DNA of 10,782 nt from Bacteroidota bacterium (GTDB taxonomy: Bacteria; Bacteroidota; Bacteroidia; NS11-12g; UBA9320): assembly GCA_003485825.1 (NCBI GenBank), contig DNHN01000363.1, positions 1-10,782 of the forward strand. Reading direction: 5' to 3'. Below the pieces are notes generated by a model. That model did not search any database. It saw only the letters and a list, made by a program, of their open reading frames with translations, and had not been told where the DNA came from. A program made the position numbers and the translations under genes. This document shows positions 1 to 5,538 of this stretch, in pieces (within the stretch, counting starts at the first letter, position 1; every line of letters begins with the position of its first letter).

Positions 1-24
1 GCCCGTCTTGATATCAAGACGGGC
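1..24. terminator. Perfect palindrome, probable intrinsic (bidirectional) terminator
   Basis: Two 12-base arms, GCCCGTCTTGAT and its exact reverse complement, meet with no spacer. As RNA this folds into a 10-bp GC-rich stem closed by an ATAT loop. On the plus side it is followed by TTTAAATTCTT, a short U-rich tail. On the minus side the hairpin is preceded by AAA, as is common for hairpins that stop transcription from both directions. It lies 23 bases past the nadD stop codon, where the terminator of the yicC-gmk-nadD operon is expected. The minus-strand U tract would lie beyond the window edge, so termination in that direction is inferred. Confidence 0.6.
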
Positions 25-47
25 TTTAAATTCTTGTAAGAAAAAGA

Positions 48-614
48 TTACTTCATTTTCGTATTCATATACTTAGCTACCTCATCTGGCACCAAGTATT
101 TTATACTTCTACCCATACGCACTAGTCCGCGCACATAGCTTGCAGAGATGTTTAGCATTGGGCCTTTCATCACACGTACCTTTTGATTTTTAGCAAACTC
201 GCCTCCTGGGAATCCATCTCTATAGTAAGAGAGAATCTCATACTCCATAAGTATCTCTTCGTGATCTTTCCACTTTTCTAAGTGCTGCAGATTGTCTGTG
301 CCTAGGATGATTTGAAACTCTATCTTTGGGTGTTTCTCTTTTAGTTTATTAAGTGTGTAAGCAGAGTAAGAAGGTGTAGGCATATCAAATTCTACGTCTT
401 CCGCTTTGAATTTGTCATTTCCTTTAATTGCTAACTTTACCATATTCAGTCTATGGTCAGCATCCATAATATCCTTCCCTTTCTTTAGCGGGTTTTGTGG
501 AGATACCACAAACCATACCTCGTCTAACTTAGCCTGGTCTAGCATATACTGACCAATGATTAAGTGTCCGTGATGTATGGGGTTAAATGACCCGAAAAAT
601 AATCCTACCTTCAT
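48..614 (-). CDS. nadD: Nicotinate-nucleotide adenylyltransferase (NadD)
   Basis: This cytoplasmic enzyme joins nicotinate mononucleotide and ATP to give deamido-NAD, a step shared by de novo and salvage NAD synthesis. The 188-residue product has the usual family length. The nucleotidyltransferase signature GSFNPIHHGH is at residues 8-17, with the two histidines that contact ATP phosphates. SPQNPLKKG follows at about 39-47 and GTDNLQHLEKW at about 105-115. The second ATP-binding motif, ISASYVR, is at 156-162 (family pattern ISxTxxR), followed by the usual IKYLVPDEVAKYM tail. The ATG lies 7 bases after the gmk stop codon, so the gene is probably the last of the yicC-gmk-nadD operon and is translated from the same mRNA. 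No lesions are visible. The related CoaD family is excluded by the length and by the C-terminal motif. Confidence 0.96.
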   Translation of the reverse strand: MKVGLFFGSFNPIHHGHLIIGQYMLDQAKLDEVWFVVSPQNPLKKGKDIMDADHRLNMVKLAIKGNDKFKAEDVEFDMPTPSYSAYTLNKLKEKHPKIEFQIILGTDNLQHLEKWKDHEEILMEYEILSYYRDGFPGGEFAKNQKVRVMKGPMLNISASYVRGLVRMGRSIKYLVPDEVAKYMNTKMK

Positions 615-621
615 TCTAATC

Positions 622-1278
622 CTATGATTTTAAAAAACTTGCAACTATGCTTTCTGCGTTTACAAAGGTATCACTTAACACATCGTTAACAATAACTTTA
701 TCAAACAGTTGTTCAAATTTTAGTTCACTATGAACTTTTGCGATTCGAACGGCCAGTTGTTCTTCTGTTTCTGTATTTCTGCTGCGCAGTCTTTCTACCA
801 GGATGTCCACAGACGGAGGTCTTAGGAATAAGGCTAGTGCTTGATCACCGTAGTGTTTTTTAATAGTCAGGCCGCCCTCTACGTCTAGGTCAAAGATGAC
901 GGTCTTGCCAGCATCCCATAAGCGCTGAACCTCAGCTTTTAAGGTCCCGTAATACACTCCCTCGTATACTTCTTCATGCTCTATAAATGCATTGTTTTCT
1001 ATAGCCGCTTGAAATTCTTCCTTACTGTAAAAATAGTAGTCGTGGCCTTCTTTTTCTCCGGCACGCATAGGTCTAGTAGTTGCGCTTATGCTAAACTCTA
1101 GATCGGGCACTGCATTCAGTAAATGACGCACAACGGTAGTTTTGCCACTGCCGCTTGGTGCAGAGAAAATGATTAGCTTATGATTTGGTTTTTGAGTAGG
1201 CTCCTGTATAGAGCCGTGCTGCTTTGTTTCCGTCATACTTGGTTGGTTGCCTGTCGCATTTGGGTCGTCAGTTGTCAT
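622..1278 (-). CDS. gmk: Guanylate kinase
   Basis: This enzyme phosphorylates GMP to GDP with ATP, an essential step in GTP and dGTP supply. The P-loop SAPSGSGKTT is at residues 39-48. The GMP-binding segment SISATTRPMRAGEKEGHDYYF is at about 63-83, and FDLDVEGGLTIKK, the core strand with acidic residues near Mg/GMP, is at 129-141. The lid and LID-flanking arginines are in LVERLRSRNTETEEQL (about 160-175). The first ATG overlaps the yicC stop codon as ATGA, which favours this start and translational coupling. It gives a polar, Pro/Gln/Thr-rich extension of about 33 residues before the catalytic core. An ATG at codon 15 would shorten this extension, and the kinase core is complete from either start. 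Total length is 218 residues, slightly above the common 190-210. Confidence 0.96.
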   Translation of the reverse strand: MTTDDPNATGNQPSMTETKQHGSIQEPTQKPNHKLIIFSAPSGSGKTTVVRHLLNAVPDLEFSISATTRPMRAGEKEGHDYYFYSKEEFQAAIENNAFIEHEEVYEGVYYGTLKAEVQRLWDAGKTVIFDLDVEGGLTIKKHYGDQALALFLRPPSVDILVERLRSRNTETEEQLAVRIAKVHSELKFEQLFDKVIVNDVLSDTFVNAESIVASFLKS

Positions 1279-2147
1279 AGCAAGTTTAGTGCCTGTTCCT
1301 TTATTTTTTCTAGTTCCTCTTTCATGGCTACCACTTCTTTTTGTATCCCCGCGTGGTTTGCTTTGCTGCCTAGGGTGTTTATCTCTCTGCCCATTTCTTG
1401 AGCGATGAAGTTGAGTGATTTCCCCTTAGGATTTTTGTTCATAGATTCGATGAAATGGTCACAGTGTGCTTTTAGCCTAACTTTTTCCTCGTTTACATCG
1501 TATTTTTCGAGGTAGTAGATGAGTTCTTGTTCGAATCTGTTAGTATCAAAACTATCATCCTCTACTAATTGCTTTAAATTTTTCTGTAGTCGAGCTTTGG
1601 TGCTTTCTAAACGCTCGGGTTCTAGTACCTCAATATTTGGTATACCTGCAGCTATAGTTTCTGCATAGCTTGTGAGCACGTCTTTCAGGCCTTGACCTTC
1701 TTTTTGACGAAATGCATCGTAGATTACAAATGCCTCGTCAGCAACCTCTTTTACCAATTCATACAAGTCTGGGTCTAGCTGCTCATTGTCTTGGTATATC
1801 ACATCTTGCATACTTGTTGCTATTCTGAAGATGTCCTTATCACTCGTGCCAAGTTTGTCACTAAGGCTTTTAAGTTTCTTGTAGTACTCGGTGGCGAGTG
1901 CTTCGTTTATCTGAACATCGTTGTCATTTACCTTGTGTTTTATTACGTTGATGGACAGTGTGGCACTACCGCGTTCTATTTGCTTGCCGTAGGTGTTGCG
2001 AATTTCTATTTCCTTAGGCATCAGGAAACGAGGCATCCGTAGGTTTAGGTCAAGGTATTTACCATTCAGGCTGCGCAGCTCTACTTTTACACTGTAGTTT
2101 TCGGTATGTTTTTCGGCCATACCAAAACCGGTCATTGATTTTATCAT
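1275..2147 (-). CDS. yicC: YicC/YloC family endoribonuclease
   Basis: The 290-residue product belongs to the YicC/YloC family, whose members have been shown to be endoribonucleases taking part in RNA turnover. The signature N-terminus MIKSMTGFGMAE is present, followed by VKVELRSLNGKYLDLNLRMP (about 21-40), typical of the YicC N-terminal domain. The C-terminal DUF1732 part ends in the hallmark EMGREINTLGSKANH and a helical KEELEKIKEQ segment. The length matches the family. It is the first gene of the minus-strand operon. The downstream gmk starts inside its stop codon (ATGA), so the two are probably translationally coupled. A good Bacteroidota -7 element lies 10 bases before the ATG. The RNase assignment comes from family knowledge; the cellular target here is unknown. 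Confidence 0.93.
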   Translation of the reverse strand: MIKSMTGFGMAEKHTENYSVKVELRSLNGKYLDLNLRMPRFLMPKEIEIRNTYGKQIERGSATLSINVIKHKVNDNDVQINEALATEYYKKLKSLSDKLGTSDKDIFRIATSMQDVIYQDNEQLDPDLYELVKEVADEAFVIYDAFRQKEGQGLKDVLTSYAETIAAGIPNIEVLEPERLESTKARLQKNLKQLVEDDSFDTNRFEQELIYYLEKYDVNEEKVRLKAHCDHFIESMNKNPKGKSLNFIAQEMGREINTLGSKANHAGIQKEVVAMKEELEKIKEQALNLL

Positions 2148-2157
2148 TTAGTAGACG

Positions 2158-2165
2158 CAAATATA
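2158..2165 (-). promoter_or_regulatory. Putative -7 promoter element of the yicC-gmk-nadD operon
   Basis: On the minus strand this reads TATATTTG followed by C, an exact match to the Bacteroidota -7 consensus TAnnTTTGY. It ends 10 bases before the yicC ATG, so the mRNA leader would be only a few bases long. I see no clear TTTG-type -33 element about 20 bases further upstream, which lowers confidence. Confidence 0.45.
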
Positions 2166-2292
2166 ATATAGCAAGACTCTTATGACTTAACATAAGACAA
2201 CCCTAATTTCAATGGTGTGTCTGGCTCGGGTCATCTAGGGTTTAATCCCCTCTGTTTCGGGAACAATGGTATGAGTGGTTCTTCTGTTTGAT

Positions 2293-2300
2293 TATATTTG
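2293..2300 (+). promoter_or_regulatory. Putative -7 promoter element of the lipoprotein gene
   Basis: TATATTTG matches the Bacteroidota -7 core TAnnTTTG; the following base is A instead of a pyrimidine. It ends 5 bases before the chosen ATG at 2306, so transcription would begin at or next to the start codon, implying a leaderless mRNA. A convincing -33 TTTG is not visible. It may be a chance match in AT-rich DNA. Confidence 0.35.
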
Positions 2301-2305
2301 AAGAT

Positions 2306-2806
2306 ATGAAAAAAAGTATTCTCGTTTTGTGTACCCTCTTAATTTTTAGTTGTTCACCCTCAAAAGTTCAGGAATTATCTGAACAAGAGCCCAATGACTC
2401 TGTTGAGCAAGTCCATTATAGTCTTCGGATTGGTACTATGCAAGAGAATAAAAATGTAGTGGAGTTAAGTTTTGATAGTATGAAAGAGCAGTGGGAGGCT
2501 TATTTGGCCAGGGTTAGTGACATTACTACTAATCTCAGTATCTTTCAAATAGAGCAAAATAATGAAGGCTTCTATCAGTTAACAGGGATAAGCGATGACC
2601 AGAAAACCAAAACGGCCATTAGACTGTATTTGGAGGGTGGTGTTTTCTATGAAGCCGTAGATAAGATATCTGTAACCTGCACTAGCAGCGACTCAGGATG
2701 TTACCCTAAGATTATACCGGGAGGAGGGTCTTGTATAGAAAGCAAGAATGAAAGCGCTTGTACCAAAACAAGCAGCATAGCCGAAGACAATCGTATTTTC
2801 AGGTAG
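2306..2806 (+). CDS. Hypothetical lipoprotein with cysteine-rich C-terminal tail
   Basis: I do not recognise a named family. The 166-residue product starts MKKSILVLCTLLIFSC: two lysines, a hydrophobic stretch and a lipobox (IFS-C16), so it is probably cleaved by signal peptidase II and lipid-anchored at Cys16. The acidic, Ser/Glu/Gln-rich segment just after the cysteine resembles a linker. The middle (about 40-120) looks like a small alpha/beta domain. The tail carries four cysteines at 125, 132, 143 and 152, with a GGGS turn between the second and third, suggesting two disulfides in the periplasm or at the surface. The ATG at 2306 is chosen over an in-frame TTG at 2288 because it puts the lysines at the N-terminus of the signal peptide. 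The next gene downstream on the same strand encodes a thioredoxin-like membrane protein, which may act on these cysteines; that link is inference. Confidence 0.72.
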   Translation: MKKSILVLCTLLIFSCSPSKVQELSEQEPNDSVEQVHYSLRIGTMQENKNVVELSFDSMKEQWEAYLARVSDITTNLSIFQIEQNNEGFYQLTGISDDQKTKTAIRLYLEGGVFYEAVDKISVTCTSSDSGCYPKIIPGGGSCIESKNESACTKTSSIAEDNRIFR

Positions 2807-2891
2807 ATAAGTTTATTTTACTATTTGATTGTGACGGTTTGTATGACGATGTACCGCAACCAAGTAGTACAGCACAGCAGTTATTTCATTA

Positions 2892-3725
2892 GTGAAAAAT
2901 AAGATGAATTATATAGCCTTTGGATTGGGTCTGATCTGGTTTGCAGTGATGTCACTGCTAAATTCATATGCAGATCCATTTCTTGGTTTTTTTTTGAATA
3001 TTGTTTTTGCAGGGTTAATAGGACTGATTGCTGCGAAATTTTTTAAAAATACGCTTTCACTGATCTTGTTATTCCCCCTATTACTGATTGCCTTTATAGC
3101 TGTTATTATAGGGAACATTTCTGCGTCCTATATTCCCATAAGTATTTTTATAGCTTTTCAGTTAGCGCGTTATCTGTCAAATAAACGATGGTCAGTTAGT
3201 TTTATATGTCTGCTTATCATCGGTATAGGTTTGTCCTTTTCTTATGGAGTTTTACCAAAATATTATCTTTTTCTACAAGAGACGACAAAGAAAGGCGAGG
3301 GAATATTGTCTTTTGAGTACACTACAAATAGTGGATCTGTTGTGGGTACTCCTAGCGATAAACCTATCATCTTAGAATTTTGGAATAGTCGGTGTAATTC
3401 TTGTTTTCGTAAGATGAAGATGCTTGAAGAGTTGCAAGAGCAAATTAATAATAAGTGTTATATTTTATGTGTTTATGCAGATTTCGAAGATGGAGTAAAT
3501 AAGAATTTGCCTAAGTATAGTACATCTTTAATTTGGGCACAAAACAAATACAATTTAAGCTTTGCATATGACAGTTTATACTATCATTATAACAAAGAAT
3601 TAGGACTACCTCAGACAATTATTGTAGCACCAAACGGCAAGATACTATACAGTGATGTTGGTTATATTCCAGGAAATAAAAAAGCGATTATGGAAAAATA
3701 CAAATCAGTTATTAATCAGTATTAA
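2892..3725 (+). CDS. Membrane protein with periplasmic thioredoxin-like domain (TlpA/AhpC-TSA-like)
   Basis: The N-terminal half has about five hydrophobic helices (near residues 6-22, 27-49, 54-74, 77-93 and 100-119). An odd number with a cytoplasmic N-terminus would place the C-terminal half in the periplasm. That half (about 135-277) looks like a thioredoxin fold. PIILEFWNSRCNSCFRKM holds the CxxC active site (C168-N-S-C171), and GLPQTIIVAPNGKILY holds the expected cis-proline at 240. CNSC is not the usual thioredoxin CGPC but fits diverse TlpA/ResA-type proteins. A role as thiol-disulfide oxidoreductase is likely; the substrate is unknown. The GTG at 2892 keeps two lysines before the first helix, but an ATG at 2904 preceded by an A-rich stretch is an equally reasonable start (273 residues). 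The gene follows the Cys-rich lipoprotein by 85 bases and ends 12 bases from the convergent transporter gene. Confidence 0.78.
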   Translation: MKNKMNYIAFGLGLIWFAVMSLLNSYADPFLGFFLNIVFAGLIGLIAAKFFKNTLSLILLFPLLLIAFIAVIIGNISASYIPISIFIAFQLARYLSNKRWSVSFICLLIIGIGLSFSYGVLPKYYLFLQETTKKGEGILSFEYTTNSGSVVGTPSDKPIILEFWNSRCNSCFRKMKMLEELQEQINNKCYILCVYADFEDGVNKNLPKYSTSLIWAQNKYNLSFAYDSLYYHYNKELGLPQTIIVAPNGKILYSDVGYIPGNKKAIMEKYKSVINQY

Positions 3726-3737
3726 TCTATCTATTAT

Positions 3738-4655
3738 TCACCTCCCCCGATTCACTAACCAAAGCCCAAAGACGATAAGCAACCCAAAGGCCAATTTATC
3801 CCAGGTAAGATGGTCCATACCCAGGCTCACTGCTATGAGGGTAGCAAGCAGTGGCTGTAAGTAGATATAGCTTCCTACAGTAGTAGAATTACTGTTTTGT
3901 AGCGCCCATGCATTGAGCAAGTAGGCCAGTATGGTGATGCCCGCTATCACATATCCCATGGCAAATACGGCTTTGGGAGGGAGTGCACTCCACTCTACCA
4001 GAAGCAAGTCTCTAGCACCTATCGGCAGTACGTAGATAAATCCAAAGATAAATAGGTACATGGTGATAGTGGTAGCTCTGTATTTTTTGAGCAGGCGGGT
4101 AACTTAAAATAAGTAGAACGCATAACTCGTAGCATTGAGCATTACCAATAAATCTCCCCATATAGCATTAGAGCCACCTTGTAGATAGTAAGCACTTCCC
4201 TGCAGGGCAGCACCAACGTCTACGAGCAAAGCAGCACCTAAAAATGCTACGACTATACCCAAGTACACGAGTGGTCGTATTCGCTTTTTGTATCCTATGG
4301 CATTGAAGATGACGACAAATACTGGAGCGAGTAGCATCAATACACTCGCATTGATAGCAGAGGTCATGCTTAGCCCCTTGAAAAAAGCCGTCATATTGAG
4401 CGAAACACCAAAGAATGCTGCGATGGCGAGTTTTAGGTAGTCGCTTTTATCGGTAATTTTTTCTCTAGTGAATAAGAAGTAGTACACTAAAAAGAAGAGC
4501 ATTCCAGCTCCTACGCGCAGGACAATAAATGCATAGGCGGAGATGTACTCAGGCATGGCCCATTTGGCAAAACTAAAATTGCCTGCATAGAAGAGTGCCA
4601 CTACGAATAGAGCCAAGTGCACCAGTATTTTCTTATCCAATTTCAAGGGCGACAA
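3738..4655 (-). pseudogene. EamA/DMT-family transporter interrupted by an in-frame stop codon
   Basis: Both halves encode the two EamA repeats of a ten-helix drug/metabolite transporter of the inner membrane. The first half (4655-4107, 183 codons) has LALFVVALFYAGNFSFAKWAMP, FIVLRVGAGM, and SAINASVLMLLAPVFVVIF, and ends ATSYAFYLF. A TAA at 4106-4104 follows. The same frame then continues for 14 codons, VTRLLKKYRATTIT, and through the second repeat (SNSTTVGSYIYLQPLLATLIAV) to TGA at 3740-3738. With one residue in place of the stop the protein would be 305 residues, normal for the family. No indel is needed; TTA to TAA is the simplest change. The reading frame also lacks an ATG near its start: TTG at 4655, or at codon 4 or 6, must serve. 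It may be a young pseudogene or a base-call error. The substrate cannot be told. Confidence 0.85.
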
Positions 4656-4681
4656 AGAAAGTCTAAAATGAAATGGAATCT

Positions 4682-4699
4682 TAACTCAAATTAGAGTTA
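4682..4699. repeat. Short inverted repeat upstream of the EamA gene
   Basis: TAACTC and GAGTTA are exact reverse complements separated by AAATTA. This 18-base dyad lies 26 bases upstream of the transporter's presumed TTG start, in the 204-base divergent spacer between the transporter and ruvA. It could be an operator, but a 6-bp dyad in AT-rich DNA can arise by chance. Apart from this and a weak promoter-like site near ruvA, I see nothing else in the spacer. Confidence 0.25.
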
Positions 4700-4847
4700 T
4701 TACTAGTTTTTTTGTGGAGCTAATTTTGGTTGTTCCATGTAATAGCAGTGCTGTGAATAAACCCCTATAGTCTGTAATCACACAACTCATTTAAGCAACC
4801 ACTTAAGTCTATCCACATACGATTCGTATATTTAAGCAGAGTTGTCT

Positions 4848-4855
4848 TATCCTTG
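4848..4855 (+). promoter_or_regulatory. Possible -7 promoter element of ruvA
   Basis: TATCCTTG followed by C matches TAnnTTTGY with one mismatch (C for the first T of TTTG). It ends 4 bases before the preferred ruvA ATG, so a leaderless transcript would result. No clear -33 element is seen. An alternative near-match, TATATTTA, lies about 20 bases upstream. Confidence 0.22.
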
Positions 4856-4859
4856 CATA

Positions 4860-5444
4860 ATGTATGATTTTATAGCAGGCAAGATAGATCGAATTACTCC
4901 TACAGAAGTGGTGGTGAATGCTGGAGGAGTAGGTTTTTTACTTCATATATCTCTCAATACGTATGAGGTGATTAAGGCAGAAAAGGAAATAAAGATCTAT
5001 GCACACCTAATTGTAAGAGAGGACAGTCATACATTATACGGATTTGCGACGACTGCTGAACGTCAAATGTATGTCAAATTAGTAGGGGTAAATGGAGTAG
5101 GTCCGAGTACCGCCCGCATGATACTGAGCAGTATGAGTGTAGACGATGTGGTAAGTGCGATTACCAATAGCAATATAGCTATGCTGAAAACCATAAAGGG
5201 CATAGGACCCAAAGCAGCTCAAAGACTAGTAGTAGAGCTACAAGACAAGCTAGGAGGAGTTGGCTCAGATGGGGCATATACTTTATCGGGAGGAAGTAAT
5301 GAGATGGAAGAAGCAACTGATGCGTTATTAGCGCTTGGATTTGCTCGTGCCGCCGTTAGTAAAGTACTGATGAAAATAAGTAAAGAAGCAGGCAATAATC
5401 CTACTACCGAAGAGTTAATAAAGAAATCACTACAATTATTGTAG
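4860..5444 (+). CDS. ruvA: Holliday junction branch migration complex subunit RuvA
   Basis: RuvA binds four-way DNA junctions as a tetramer and loads the RuvB motor for branch migration during recombinational repair. The 194-residue product begins MYDFIAGKI, the classic start of domain I (OB fold, about 1-64, with VVVNAGGVGFLLHIS and REDSHTLYGFAT). Domain II has two helix-hairpin-helix motifs: VNGVGPSTAR from residue 77 and IKGIGPKAAQRLVVEL from residue 112. Domain III, which contacts RuvB, is EATDALLALGFARAAVSKVL to the C-terminus. The ATG at 4860 is preferred to an in-frame TTG at 4842, since the extra MSYPCI residues are not family-like. sprA follows on the same strand after 94 bases, an order known in Flavobacteriia. 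Confidence 0.97.
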   Translation: MYDFIAGKIDRITPTEVVVNAGGVGFLLHISLNTYEVIKAEKEIKIYAHLIVREDSHTLYGFATTAERQMYVKLVGVNGVGPSTARMILSSMSVDDVVSAITNSNIAMLKTIKGIGPKAAQRLVVELQDKLGGVGSDGAYTLSGGSNEMEEATDALLALGFARAAVSKVLMKISKEAGNNPTTEELIKKSLQLL

Positions 5445-5449
5445 TTTTG
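5442..5449 (+). promoter_or_regulatory. Putative -7 promoter element of sprA, overlapping the ruvA stop codon
   Basis: TAGTTTTG followed by C matches TAnnTTTGY exactly, with its TAG doubling as the ruvA stop codon. Transcription from here would give sprA a leader of roughly 80 bases. I do not see a TTTG -33 element about 20 bases upstream. sprA may equally be read through from ruvA. Confidence 0.3.
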
Positions 5450-5500
5450 CGCATCACACATTAATCAGCTTATAAGGAAACACTTACTTTTAGAACACAG

Positions 5501-5515
5501 GTTTTAATATAAAAC
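5501..5515. repeat. Inverted repeat in the ruvA-sprA spacer
   Basis: GTTTTA and TAAAAC are exact reverse complements around ATA. A second A/T-tract dyad, CAAAAA-AA-TTTTTG at 5522-5535, follows and ends 3 bases before the sprA ATG. Both would be weak hairpins; they may be part of the A/T-rich translation leader typical of Bacteroidota or a protein-binding site. No terminator-grade structure separates ruvA from sprA. Confidence 0.3.
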
Positions 5516-5538
5516 TTTTGACAAAAAAATTTTTGATA

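Noticed and set aside
1180..2042. Plus-strand open frames at 1180-1401 and 1791-2042
   Set aside because: They overlap yicC and gmk on the opposite strand, both of which are full-length with hallmark motifs.
2843..2902. A 19-residue open frame between the lipoprotein and the thioredoxin-like gene
   Set aside because: Too short, no recognised motif, and it runs into the start of the next gene; it could serve as a leader peptide but nothing supports that.
2909..3118. Minus-strand open frame inside the membrane/thioredoxin-like gene
   Set aside because: Antisense shadow of a hydrophobic coding region.
3652..3864. Plus-strand open frame spanning the convergent gene ends
   Set aside because: It overlaps the ends of two recognisable genes in other frames and has no family features.
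4090..4120. A frameshift as the cause of the split transporter
   Set aside because: Frame is unchanged across the break (stop codon plus exactly 14 codons to the next Met), so no insertion or deletion is needed.
3738..4655. Two separate short membrane-protein genes
   Set aside because: They are the two EamA repeats of one transporter in the same frame, separated only by a TAA; the 14 codons between the stop and the next ATG are also family-like coding sequence.
4842..4859. Extended ruvA start at TTG
   Set aside because: The added residues do not fit the RuvA N-terminus, whereas MYDFIAGKI at 4860 does.
5219..5461. Minus-strand open frame over the 3' half of ruvA
   Set aside because: Antisense to the conserved RuvA domains II-III; Ser/Leu-rich composition is typical of a shadow frame.
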